A stretch of 64,000 nucleotides of DNA, taken from NCBI GenBank assembly GCA_047602185.1, contig JASGHY010000001.1:1612001-1676000 (forward strand). The letters run 5' to 3'. Shown here piece by piece: positions 25,090-33,974 of this stretch (position 1 is the stretch's first letter; every line of letters starts with the position of its first letter). The translations under genes and the position numbers were made by a program. Origin of the DNA: PMP191F sp047602185 (lineage in GTDB: Bacteria; Bacteroidota; Bacteroidia; Chitinophagales; Chitinophagaceae). The notes under the pieces were generated by a model. It was not told where the DNA came from. It saw only the letters and a list, made by a program, of their open reading frames with translations, and did not search any database.

Positions 25090-25965
25090 ATGATTACATT
25101 GCGTCGATCTGCCGCAACACTTACAATGTTGCTGGCATTACAGGTAATTGCCTGTAAGCACCGGTCAGAAAAGGAAAACGATGTTTCAGCCTCTCCCAAA
25201 GCAGAAGAGATAGCTGCTGTAACTATCGCGGCAGATACAATTGCGCTGCCGGCAGACAATGATCAAAAGCCGGCAGGAGGGCATTCTCCCAAAATAGACT
25301 GGGACAAAAAGATCATCAAAACAGGTACGCTCCGTATTGAAGTAAAGAACTATAATGATTTTAATACACAGGCACACGCTATTACCAAACAGTTCGGAGG
25401 CTACATTGCGCAGGAACAACAATCCCAATCTGAGGCTAAGATCGAAAATACAGTAGTACTTAAAGTTCCTGTAGACCAGTTCGATAATGCAATGACAGCA
25501 TTAAGTCAGTCCCGGGAAAAGATCATTGAAAAAAACGTAACATCAGAAGACGTAACCAGCGAAATGATAGATGTGAGATCGAGGATGGAAGCAAAAAAAC
25601 AGGTACGGCTTCGTTATCTCGATCTGCTGAAACAAGCACGTAATATGCAGGAGGTCTTACAGGTACAAAACGAGATCAACGATATCCAGGAACAAATAGA
25701 GTCTGCAGCCGGCAGGATAAAATATCTTGGTCATTCATCTGCTTTCAGTACCATACAGCTTACTTTTTTCCAGGTACTGGGCACTACTACCGCTCCCGAA
25801 ACACCTTCTTTCTGGCAAAAAGCAGTAATGGCATTACGTACTGGTAGTAACTGGATAGGAGAGGTGGCACTGGCCTTACTGGCAGTATGGCCACTCTGGT
25901 GCCTGGTTGCACTAGGCTGGTTTGCATACCGGAAATGGAAACCTTCAACTGTCAAAAGCAAATAA
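25090..25965 (+). CDS. DUF4349 lipoprotein
   Basis: 291 residues with a lipobox signal (TMLLALQVIACKHRS; Cys at 22), a DUF4349 core (KIIKTGTLRIEVKNYNDF, FGGYIAQEQQS, VVLKVPVDQFDNAM), a central coiled coil (about 160-205; LLKQARNMQEVLQVQNEINDI) and a C-terminal membrane helix (about 260-282). Family members are cell-envelope proteins of unknown function. A 24-codon remnant of the same 5' end follows at 26113. A terminator lies 55 bases after the stop. Confidence 0.9.
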   Translation: MITLRRSAATLTMLLALQVIACKHRSEKENDVSASPKAEEIAAVTIAADTIALPADNDQKPAGGHSPKIDWDKKIIKTGTLRIEVKNYNDFNTQAHAITKQFGGYIAQEQQSQSEAKIENTVVLKVPVDQFDNAMTALSQSREKIIEKNVTSEDVTSEMIDVRSRMEAKKQVRLRYLDLLKQARNMQEVLQVQNEINDIQEQIESAAGRIKYLGHSSAFSTIQLTFFQVLGTTTAPETPSFWQKAVMALRTGSNWIGEVALALLAVWPLWCLVALGWFAYRKWKPSTVKSK

Positions 25966-26020
25966 GTCCGGCGATCATCAACGTCTTGCTGTATTATAGG
26001 CAGCAGTAACCCCCAAACCC

Positions 26021-26046
26021 GGGCTTCCTTTACGGGAAGCCCTTTC
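26021..26046 (+). terminator. Rho-independent terminator after DUF4349 gene
   Basis: Perfect stem GGGCTTCC / GGAAGCCC with a 6-base loop, then TTTCTC. Confidence 0.85.
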
Positions 26047-26112
26047 TCTCATCTTTTTTATGCAAAAAGCAGGGTGTTGCATCTTATTTACACTTTCGTC
26101 CAAAGTATAGCC

Positions 26113-26187
26113 ATGATTAAATTATGTCAACCAATTGCAGCACTAATTCTTCTTGTAACGCTGCAATTGATTGCACAACTACTTTAG
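26113..26187 (+). pseudogene. Truncated copy of the DUF4349 leader and signal peptide
   Basis: A 24-codon frame (MIKLCQPIAALILLVTLQ..., then stop) aligns end to end with the DUF4349 N-terminus (MITLRRSAATLTMLLALQ...). The upstream bases also match: TTTTATGCAAAA, then GCATCTTA.TTACACTT, then ATAGCCATGATTA. The copy stops just where the lipobox Cys codon would be. It has its own terminator at 26285-26317, so a short transcript with an untouched promoter could persist. A functional small peptide is possible but less likely than decay after duplication. Confidence 0.6.
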
Positions 26188-26284
26188 TTGCCTCACACTT
26201 CATTAATGATGATACATTTTATCCAGTCATAAGATTTTAAAAATAATCAGAACTTTTTCTCTGATTGGTTCATACAGAAAGGAC

Positions 26285-26317
26285 GCCCTGCTTGCGAAGG
26301 CGCAACAGGGCTTTTTT
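26285..26317 (+). terminator. Rho-independent terminator after the truncated DUF4349 copy
   Basis: Stem GCCCTG-TTGCG with loop AAGG and CGCAA-CAGGGC, one bulged C, then six T. Confidence 0.85.
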
Positions 26318-26367
26318 AAGAATACATTAATATTGAATATTGTATTATTATGTCAATAACTGCGCGT

Positions 26368-27129
26368 ATGAAACCTCTTTTACTTTGCTCATTACTGTTG
26401 CCCGCGTTGACTGCTTTTTCTCAAAAACAACAAGGCTCACGCTTTGACGCTTATTATTTTAGTATGCATAGCTTTACTACGACTACTTGCCTGCAGGATA
26501 CGCTTGTAGAAAAGCTGGTTAAGAAAACGCAGGAACAACTTAAATCAAAGGCTTCCAAAGATGAAATAGTATTTTACAGGGCAACGCCTCCTTTATCAGA
26601 TTCTTTTTTTAAACAGCTTACGCCAAAAGAACATTTTATTTACGCACATCAATATCCTGAAAGTTATATGCAAAACTGTTCTTTCAGTGGTTTTGACGCA
26701 GAAGAAGACAAAAAGATATTCGCCCACTTGCCTTTTATGATAGAAGGGGTAAGAATGAGCAAAAGACAGGCTACGGCATTGGAAAAAAACAGGGATTCAT
26801 CCCTGGTATATTTAAAACAATGTATTACCAGTGCTGGCAATATTCCACTGGCCTATAAAATGACCATCAACAACCTGGATGCTTATGAGTTGATACCATT
26901 GATAGTAGCGACTGAAAAAGCAAATCCCGGAAAAGACACTTACCTGTATTCACTAGTAATGGAGATGATGGAAAAAGACAAATTTGATACCTTTATAAAA
27001 AGCGATCTTTACAAAGAATTGTACGGCGAACGAAAATCTTACAGAACTTCTATTGCCAGTACAGCCGAAAAAAGACAGGCTATAATATCAATGGCTACAG
27101 CCTGGTTTGAACAAAAACAGAAAAGATAG
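26368..27129 (+). CDS. Exported protein of unknown function
   Basis: 253 residues from ATG 26368, which precedes a clear signal peptide (MKPLLLCSLLLPALTAFSQ); the in-frame ATG at 26350 would add six residues. The mature part is helical and lysine-rich with no recognised domain or catalytic motif. It lies 10 bases before cobB, so both may be transcribed together. I do not recognise the family. Confidence 0.75.
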   Translation: MKPLLLCSLLLPALTAFSQKQQGSRFDAYYFSMHSFTTTTCLQDTLVEKLVKKTQEQLKSKASKDEIVFYRATPPLSDSFFKQLTPKEHFIYAHQYPESYMQNCSFSGFDAEEDKKIFAHLPFMIEGVRMSKRQATALEKNRDSSLVYLKQCITSAGNIPLAYKMTINNLDAYELIPLIVATEKANPGKDTYLYSLVMEMMEKDKFDTFIKSDLYKELYGERKSYRTSIASTAEKRQAIISMATAWFEQKQKR

Positions 27130-27139
27130 ATTGTCAATA

Positions 27140-27826
27140 ATGCAAAAGAGAAAACTGGTTGTATTAACAGGTGCAGGTATCAGCGCGGAAAGCGGTTTAA
27201 AAACCTTTCGCGATAGCGATGGCCTATGGGAAGGATACAATGTGCAGGATGTAGCAACACCACGTGCATGGAAAAGGGACCCACAACTGGTATTGGATTT
27301 TTATAATATGCGTCGCAAGAATGTACTCGATGCCCAACCAAATGAAGCTCATATTGGCCTGGCGGCATTGGAGAACTTCTTCGATGTACAGATCATTACA
27401 CAGAATATTGATGACCTGCACGAACGTGCCGGTTCAGGCAATGTGTTACACCTGCACGGCGAGATCTTTAAAATGCGCAGCGAGTATGATGAAACCCTGG
27501 TATATGATATCAGAAACGATATAAAACTGGGCGATACTGCTGAAGATGGTGCGCAACTGCGCCCCGCTATTGTGTGGTTCGAAGAGCCGGTACCAATGAT
27601 AGCACAAGCTGCTGCATTAACTCAAAAGGCTGATATCTTTGTAGTAATAGGTACATCACTGGCTGTTTACCCTGCTGCAGGCCTGGTTGATTATGCACCT
27701 TATCATATCCCCAAATACATCGTTGACAAAAAAGTGCCTGCCGTAAACGTTTACGGCCTCACCGTTATTGAAAAGCCTGCCACAGAAGGCATCAGAGTTT
27801 TGCAGCAATTGCTCACCAACAGATAA
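27140..27826 (+). CDS. Sir2-family NAD-dependent deacylase
   Basis: Removes acyl groups from lysine with NAD. The 228 residues show GAGISAESGLKTFRDSDGLW, TQNIDDLHERAGS, the catalytic His in HLHGE, and IGTSLAVYPA. FYNMRR carries the Tyr..Arg pair typical of class III (desuccinylase-type) sirtuins. The protein has no cysteine at all, so the usual Zn-binding CxxC pairs are missing; such zinc-less sirtuins are known in bacteria. ATG at 27140 fits the MQKRKLVVLTGAG start; an earlier ATG would overlap the upstream gene. Confidence 0.92.
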   Translation: MQKRKLVVLTGAGISAESGLKTFRDSDGLWEGYNVQDVATPRAWKRDPQLVLDFYNMRRKNVLDAQPNEAHIGLAALENFFDVQIITQNIDDLHERAGSGNVLHLHGEIFKMRSEYDETLVYDIRNDIKLGDTAEDGAQLRPAIVWFEEPVPMIAQAAALTQKADIFVVIGTSLAVYPAAGLVDYAPYHIPKYIVDKKVPAVNVYGLTVIEKPATEGIRVLQQLLTNR

Positions 27827-27992
27827 TACTATTTTCTAACCTGTCCCCATATCTCCTCAGAAATAAGCTGGCTTAACATTTGCTTTGCATCTTTTGCAAT
27901 AAGTGGTAAATGTTTTGCTCTACCTTGTACAGCAGAGCACCTGATTGATACTGTGCCGATTATCAGCGTAAATATTATCATAAATTCAATAT

Positions 27993-29609
27993 ATGGTAAC
28001 GCCGGCAATTAATACCTCGTTAAAGCGATTTAAAGGCAAATGGACCACGGCAGAATCCCAGCACCTTCTGAAACGAACCATGTTTGGCGCAAAAAAAGAA
28101 GATGTGGATTATTTTGCTTCCAGGTCATTACGTAAAGCCATCCATGAACTGCTGGAAACCGAAGAGCCAGTTCCGCCACCTCCCGTCAACAATTATAACG
28201 ACGACAAATACACCGACGAAGAAATTCAACCCGGGCAAACCTGGATAACAGCTACCAAGCTCAATGGTATGAACTCAGGCCGCCGGAGAAATTCTTTAAA
28301 AGCATGGTGGCTCAGCCAGATGCTGAACCAGCAGCGTACCCTGCGCGAGAAAATGGTACTGTTCTGGCACAATCATTTTGCAACAGAAACCAATACGGTC
28401 GATAACCCTTTCATGCTGTATAAACACAACCTGTTATTACGGCAATATGCATTGGGCAATTTTAAGGTTATGGTCCGGGCAGTTACCATCGATGCTGCTA
28501 TGCTGAAATACCTTAACGGCAATGCCAGTACTAAAAAAGCGCCCGATGAAAATTATGGCCGCGAGCTACAGGAGCTTTTTACTGTAGGTAAAGGGCCAGG
28601 CTCACATTATACGGAAGGAGATGTAAAAGCAGCCGCACGCGTATTGACCGGCTTTCGTATCGAAAATAAAGTGATCCCCGATGTGCATGGTATTTTTGAT
28701 CCCACACGGCATGATGAAGGCGACAAACAATTCTCTGAATTCTACGGAAATACTATTATAAAAGGCCGCAAGGGCAAAGAAGGGGAGCAGGAACTAGATG
28801 AAATGCTCGATATGATCTTAGCGCAGGATGAAGTATCAAAATTCATCTGCCGCAAACTCTATCGCTTTTTCGTATACCATACTATTGACGATGATACAGA
28901 AAAGAATGTAATAGGGCCATTAGCCGCTACATTCCGCAAAGAAAAATACGAGATAAAGCCTGTGCTGCAACAGTTGTTCAGCAGCCGTCATTTTTTTGAT
29001 CCCGGCAACCGGGGATGTATCATCAAAAACCCGGTTGACTTTACGGTAGGGCTGTGTCGCGAATTCAACATACAGTTTCCACAGGCAGATGACTTCCTGA
29101 ATCAGTACGGTTTCTGGAATAATATCCAGGGCTCAGCTTCACAGATGCAGCTCAACATTGGCGATCCTCCCAATGTAGCAGGCTGGCAGGCCTGGTACCA
29201 GGAACCACAGTATGATAAAATGTGGATCAATTCCGATACACTTCCCAAACGTAACCAGTTCACCGACCGCATGGTAACAGGAGGCTTTGTACGCGGAGAT
29301 AAAAAGATCCTGGCAGACCTGGTAGCATTTGCACAAACACTCCCGGATCCCGGAAATCCGGAAGCATTGATCAACGATTCTATCAGGTACCTGTATGTGA
29401 TCGACCTTCCCGATAAAGAAAAACAATATATGAAGGAAGGCATTCTGTTATCAGGTTTACAGGGAATGAAAAGTGATCATTATTGGACAGACGCCTGGAA
29501 CAAACTGGTAAGTCAATCGGACGATATGGTCAATAAAAAAGACGTGACCAACAAATTACGTAACCTGTACAAATACCTGATGAACCTGCCACAGTATCAA
29601 TTGTGCTAA
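27993..29609 (+). CDS. DUF1800 domain protein
   Basis: 538 residues of the DUF1800 family, recognised by TTAESQHLLKRTMFGA, the MLNQQRTLREKMVLFWHNHF segment, RELQELFTVGKG and NVAGWQAW. Family members are nearly always encoded with DUF1501 proteins, as here, and are thought to work at the cell envelope or with secreted products; the reaction is unknown. No signal peptide is seen at its N-terminus. ATG start at 27993. Confidence 0.93.
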   Translation: MVTPAINTSLKRFKGKWTTAESQHLLKRTMFGAKKEDVDYFASRSLRKAIHELLETEEPVPPPPVNNYNDDKYTDEEIQPGQTWITATKLNGMNSGRRRNSLKAWWLSQMLNQQRTLREKMVLFWHNHFATETNTVDNPFMLYKHNLLLRQYALGNFKVMVRAVTIDAAMLKYLNGNASTKKAPDENYGRELQELFTVGKGPGSHYTEGDVKAAARVLTGFRIENKVIPDVHGIFDPTRHDEGDKQFSEFYGNTIIKGRKGKEGEQELDEMLDMILAQDEVSKFICRKLYRFFVYHTIDDDTEKNVIGPLAATFRKEKYEIKPVLQQLFSSRHFFDPGNRGCIIKNPVDFTVGLCREFNIQFPQADDFLNQYGFWNNIQGSASQMQLNIGDPPNVAGWQAWYQEPQYDKMWINSDTLPKRNQFTDRMVTGGFVRGDKKILADLVAFAQTLPDPGNPEALINDSIRYLYVIDLPDKEKQYMKEGILLSGLQGMKSDHYWTDAWNKLVSQSDDMVNKKDVTNKLRNLYKYLMNLPQYQLC

Positions 29610-29639
29610 AGGAAAGTCTGAGGAGTGAAGTCGGAAGTC

Positions 29640-29825
29640 TGATAAGGCACAGGAATTGAGGAACAAGGCACAAGTAATACAGGATTTGGGAATTTAGGTA
29701 TTAGGTTGAAATCCTGCTACAAAGTGCTTGGGGATTTACAGAGCTCCTCCATTGGAGAGGTTGGGGAGGGCGAAACTGGCTTTGCGGCTTTGCGAACCTT
29801 GCCCGTCTTTGCGTGAAACTCGAAA
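29640..29825. repeat. Dispersed word repeats between DUF1800 and DUF1501
   Basis: Bases 29784-29822 read CTTTGCGGCTTTGCGAACC, CTTGCCCG and TTTGCGTGAAAC, the reverse complement of the word block at 58233-58282 and partly of 57661-57685. Bases 29742-29769 carry CTCCTCCATTGGAGAGG, a short inverted word. The block separates two genes that usually form an operon. Confidence 0.75.
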
Positions 29826-29846
29826 CTGTACATCAAATATCATCTT

Positions 29847-31130
29847 ATGAAACGCAGAACATTCCTAAAAAACACCATCACCGGGGTAGTACTGCCTTCC
29901 TTCCTCAATGGCATTTCATTAAAAGCATTGGCAGGTACACCACTACTGCATTCCCTCGGTCGTTTTATGGCCGAAGACAGGGTACTGGTGCTTGTTCAGC
30001 TCGCCGGTGGCAATGATGGTATCAATACCGTGATCCCTTTCGATCAATACAGTGCATACACTGCTGCACGTCCCAATATATTCCTGGCTGAGGACAAAGT
30101 ACTTCGCTTAAATGGTTTTGACGCCACTGCGCTCAATCCTGCTATGGCGGAGATGCAGCAGCTTTTCAATGATGGGAAAATGGGGATTGTACAAGCTGTT
30201 GGATACCCCAAACCTAATTTCTCACATTTCAGGGCTACAGATATCTGGATGACAGCTTCCGATAGTGATAAAATTGTCAGCACAGGCTGGGCAGGGCGTT
30301 TTTTAAACGAATCCTTCCCGAACTTTCCTGCCAATTATCCCAATACAGCAATGCCCGATCCACTGGCTATACAGGTGGGCTCTATAGTTTCTACCACCTT
30401 CCAGGGACCGGCATTAACGATGGGGCTGGCCATCAGCAACCCGTCCAGCTTTTACAACCTCATCGAAGGCAAGGTAAATGTAGACAGCAATTCACGCTGG
30501 GGCGAGCAACTGGATTACATTGAACTGATGAGCATGAAAACAGATCAGTATTCCGGGGTCATAAAAAACGCAGCACTTAAGATCAAACAACAATCACCCA
30601 AATACCCGGCACAAGGCAAAAACCCATTGGCAGACCAGTTAAAGATCGTTGCAAGACTGATTGCAGGAGGGTTAAAAACCAAAGTGTATATGGTAAGTAC
30701 AGGTAGTTTTGATACACATGCCAAACAAACCGAAGCCGATACCACCACCGGCACCCATGCAAAGTTGTTGCAGCGTGTGTCAGAAGCCATTGGTGCTTTC
30801 ATGGACGACCTGCAGTTTCTGCAGATTGACAATAAGGTAATGGGTATGACATTCTCAGAGTTCGGACGCAGAATAAAAAGCAACGCCAGCGGAGGAACCG
30901 ATCACGGAGCAGCAGCACCTCTTTTCTATTTTGGACACGCAGTAAAAAGCGGCATCATAGGTACTAACCCGGTTATCCCGGTAAATGCCAATGTCAATGA
31001 CAATGTGCCTATGCAGAATGATTTTCGTGCAGTGTATGCATCCATCCTGCAAAACTGGTTCAGTCTTGCACCACAGGATGTACAAACTATTTTATCGGGT
31101 GATTTTACAACACTCCCCATGTTCGCTTAA
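29847..31130 (+). CDS. DUF1501 domain protein with Tat signal
   Basis: 427 residues with a twin-arginine motif (KRRTFLKNTITGVVLPSFL) and the sulfatase-like DUF1501 core: LVQLAGGNDGINTVIPFDQY, SHFRATDIW, VSTGSFDTHAKQ, FSEFGRRIKSNASGGTDHGAAAP. It is exported folded. DUF1501 is partnered with DUF1800; role unknown. Its stop overlaps the stop of the next, convergent gene by 4 bases (TTAA). Confidence 0.94.
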   Translation: MKRRTFLKNTITGVVLPSFLNGISLKALAGTPLLHSLGRFMAEDRVLVLVQLAGGNDGINTVIPFDQYSAYTAARPNIFLAEDKVLRLNGFDATALNPAMAEMQQLFNDGKMGIVQAVGYPKPNFSHFRATDIWMTASDSDKIVSTGWAGRFLNESFPNFPANYPNTAMPDPLAIQVGSIVSTTFQGPALTMGLAISNPSSFYNLIEGKVNVDSNSRWGEQLDYIELMSMKTDQYSGVIKNAALKIKQQSPKYPAQGKNPLADQLKIVARLIAGGLKTKVYMVSTGSFDTHAKQTEADTTTGTHAKLLQRVSEAIGAFMDDLQFLQIDNKVMGMTFSEFGRRIKSNASGGTDHGAAAPLFYFGHAVKSGIIGTNPVIPVNANVNDNVPMQNDFRAVYASILQNWFSLAPQDVQTILSGDFTTLPMFA

Positions 31131-32635
31131 TCTTCTATTTCAAGAAAAGCAATACCATGCTGTTGCAGTTCCTGTAGTACAGGTTCATAAATAGCGCTGA
31201 TAACAGGAATATGCAAACCGGTTTCCTGTAGTTTTCCCTGCAGCAATAATTTAGCGGCAATTCCCAATGGCAAACCTACTGTTTTTGCCATAGCTGTGCG
31301 TACCGCATCCTGGCCGTTTACCACCAGGCAACTACTGATCTTTTTAGACTCATTCTCCAGTGTATAGTCAATCTCATGCATCATTACCACCATATCCTTA
31401 TCCTGCGGCTGTAATACCAGCTTTTTTTCCAATGCAAACTGCAATACATCCGCCGCACTGCACAGCCCCTTATTAATGATCGTTTCAGTATCGTCCATCC
31501 CCAGAAAGATTACCTGCTTCATGGCGAGGTTAGCTTCATGCATTTGCCCTGCAACAGTAGCCGCCGCCTGCGTCTTCACATCATCCAGGTTAATATCTGT
31601 AAGTTCGCCCTGTTCGTCGATCACCATAAAATCCTGCAGCTCCTTGCGTTCCTCTTCATCAGCTTCCTGCTCCGTTTCCAGTAATTGCTGCAGCTTTTCC
31701 AGCAGTTCTTTCGTCTGCTCAAATTTGGCTGTCAGTTGCTTTTCCAGCCATTCAGAAAAGTTATACTTTTCAAAGTGTTGTTGAAAAAACTGTTGCAGGC
31801 TCATTCCATCCGTTTCATATTGCTTTGTCTCGTCCGTCAGCTTCAGTTCAATGATATTTTTCCAGCCAAAGCAAAACTCGGGGTAGCGGAGCGTGGTACG
31901 TACAAATGTTTGCACCTCCTCAAGATTATATACGGGAATATAGGAGAGGGAGTCACGGTTGGGATAATAAGCCAGGTAACCAACACCAGGCATATCCACT
32001 ACCTTATTCGCTTCAAACAGGTGTTCATAATCAACCTGCTTTACATCACCATTCTCACGAAAGATGGCCCCGCTTTTACCCGCCAGTACTACATTACGTG
32101 GGTTCCAGCTGATCTTATAATGCCACGGGTTATCATCACTTTCAACAGCCACCAGTCCGCCGCAATGTGATTTAAAAGAAGTAATGGTACCACCGGCAGC
32201 TTTTATACGATGCACCAACTGCATTGCACTCATATGATCAATACCGGGATCAAGCCCCATTTCACAGAGAAACAGCAAACCTTTCTGCTTTACGGCATCA
32301 GCCAGTTCATTCATTGACTCATCCACGTAAGAAGCCGTAAGCAAATGCTTCCCGATAGCAACACAATCGCGGGCCACCAGGATATGAAGGGAGGGAGGAA
32401 GTAAAGAAATAACGACATCTGCATCTTTGATCAATGCCTGTCGTTCAGATGCTGATTCAACATTTATGGCAACAGCTTTCGCACCACCCGCATTACCGAT
32501 TTTGGCCAGTATTTGTTCACGATTAGCATCGGCTATTACTAATTGCCAGTTATTATCAGCAGTTATTTGAAGAAGATAATCAATTAAACAGGTGGCAGAT
32601 TTACCTGCGCCAAAGAGGAGAATGGATTTACTCAT
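31127..32635 (-). CDS. Saccharopine dehydrogenase-like protein with acidic insert
   Basis: 502 residues from ATG 32635. The N-terminal Rossmann fold shows ILLFGAGKSATCLIDYLL and the C-terminal Sacchrp_dh_C region shows MGLDPGIDHMSAMQLVHRI and MVMMHEIDYT. Between about residues 295 and 375 sits an insert rich in Glu, Lys and Leu (EKQLTAKFEQTKELLEKLQQLL, then an acidic run) that looks like a coiled coil. Family members make or oxidise saccharopine-type intermediates in lysine metabolism; whether the insert changes specificity is unknown. No other lysine gene is adjacent. 22-base overlap-free start. Confidence 0.85.
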   Translation of the reverse strand: MSKSILLFGAGKSATCLIDYLLQITADNNWQLVIADANREQILAKIGNAGGAKAVAINVESASERQALIKDADVVISLLPPSLHILVARDCVAIGKHLLTASYVDESMNELADAVKQKGLLFLCEMGLDPGIDHMSAMQLVHRIKAAGGTITSFKSHCGGLVAVESDDNPWHYKISWNPRNVVLAGKSGAIFRENGDVKQVDYEHLFEANKVVDMPGVGYLAYYPNRDSLSYIPVYNLEEVQTFVRTTLRYPEFCFGWKNIIELKLTDETKQYETDGMSLQQFFQQHFEKYNFSEWLEKQLTAKFEQTKELLEKLQQLLETEQEADEEERKELQDFMVIDEQGELTDINLDDVKTQAAATVAGQMHEANLAMKQVIFLGMDDTETIINKGLCSAADVLQFALEKKLVLQPQDKDMVVMMHEIDYTLENESKKISSCLVVNGQDAVRTAMAKTVGLPLGIAAKLLLQGKLQETGLHIPVISAIYEPVLQELQQHGIAFLEIED

Positions 32636-32699
32636 GGTAAGGCAATATACCACAAGGTAATATTTTTATGGCTGCACAATTGTTAGGGAAATATAATGC

Positions 32700-33038
32700 T
32701 TACTGACGTACGCTGATAGCATCTTCCTGCTCAAGGTTGATCTCTCCAACATTGGTAGATTTACCTTCTTCAGTAAAAACATGCTCTTTAATTACCTGCT
32801 TGTAAGGCGCACGGGCATCAATGATGAGCTTGTACTGCCCGGGAGGAAGTTGTAAGGAAAACACATCTTTGGTTAAAGATGTTTTAAGAGAATCTTCTTT
32901 GTGAATTACCCAGATAGAATGTACCGCAGATGCAGGACTTATTTTACCGGTCAGGGTGCTGGACTCCATTATTCTTCTTGCATGCAAAAAAGTAATAGCA
33001 GCAACAACAAGCGCAAATACCAACACAGGCTTGGTCAT
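32700..33038 (-). CDS. Small exported protein, paralogue A
   Basis: 112 residues with an N-terminal hydrophobic signal (VLVFALVVAAITFLHARR) and a beta-sandwich-like domain: SSTLTGKISPASAVHSIWVI, DSLKTSL, LPPGQYKLIIDA. The same layout occurs in paralogue B at 33315-33629, so they arose by duplication. The LTGKI...PGQYKLII pattern resembles carboxypeptidase-regulatory-like domains. Function unknown. Confidence 0.75.
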   Translation of the reverse strand: MTKPVLVFALVVAAITFLHARRIMESSTLTGKISPASAVHSIWVIHKEDSLKTSLTKDVFSLQLPPGQYKLIIDARAPYKQVIKEHVFTEEGKSTNVGEINLEQEDAISVRQ

Positions 33039-33314
33039 ATCCTCTTATTTTAATTAAGCGATCCTGCAATGAATGCAGCAATTAAGTTTAGATAGGGATA
33101 GTTAAAAGATGCAGCAATCGAGGCTAATTCAGAGAACCAGCGAAGCAATTCGTTAATTTAAATCAGAGTATGAGGTCTTGGAGGATCTGGATAGGGTTTA
33201 TTCAGTGATCTTGAGCATGAACTATAGAGTGGGGCAAAGATAAGGGTAAATTCATATATATAATGCCGGGCCGAAATATTTTTAATTTAAATATATTTCA
33301 TTATACCCTGATTA

Positions 33315-33629
33315 TTATTGAATTGGTAGCTCAATATTACCCAAACACATGGTTTTTCCTTCTTCTACATTCACATTCACCGTTACATTTTTGCCCGAAA
33401 GCGAAGGCACAATGATGTTCCATTTACCAGGCTTTACAACAAACGCGAAAGTGCCGTCTTTATCAGGGATAATTTTGAGAGAATCTTTGCCATTAATGGC
33501 CCATATAACACCGGCGGCATTGGCGGGAATAATTCGACCGGTTAAAGAAGATTGGCGAAATAAGCGGAAGGCATGTAAAGACGCTACCATTACTATTACA
33601 GCGATAAAAGTGGCCACGCTTTTTTTCAT
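33315..33629 (-). CDS. Small exported protein, paralogue B
   Basis: 104 residues with signal VATFIAVIVMVASLHAFR and the segments SSLTGRIIPANAAGVIWAI, DSLKIIPDKDGTFAF, VKPGKWNIIVPSLSGKN that align with paralogue A. A 276-base gap separates the two and their order is B then A in transcription. Both are likely periplasmic Ig-like or carboxypeptidase-regulatory-like proteins of unknown role. Confidence 0.75.
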   Translation of the reverse strand: MKKSVATFIAVIVMVASLHAFRLFRQSSLTGRIIPANAAGVIWAINGKDSLKIIPDKDGTFAFVVKPGKWNIIVPSLSGKNVTVNVNVEEGKTMCLGNIELPIQ

Positions 33630-33974
33630 AAAAAGTTATTGATGGGTGAACACACAATTTGCATACCACGGCCCAGCCTTTACAGCATGGCAGGTAAGGG
33701 GCAATTGAATATTACACGATCCTTTAACGGTAAAATGATAAGTGGGGTGGATTTAAAAACCGGTAGCAATCGATAGGACATGCTGACTTGCAGCATGATA
33801 TATTTTTCAAGTATTATGCCAAATTACAGATAGTGAAAAACTATAATGAGGGCATAACAGAAATAATCACCTCTTTTTTTGATATAAAGCAGGCGTAAAA
33901 GAAACTAATAAGATTTGTTGAAAATAGAAAACGAGGTGCTTCTTCCTCATTACACACAATCAGTGTTCCAAACA
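33630..33974. other. Gene-free AT-rich region
   Basis: Upstream region of paralogue B and downstream of the GYF_2 gene. A short perfect hairpin lies at 33779-33797 (CATGCTG, loop ACTTG, CAGCATG). No T-run follows on either strand. Nothing else recognisable. Confidence 0.4.
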
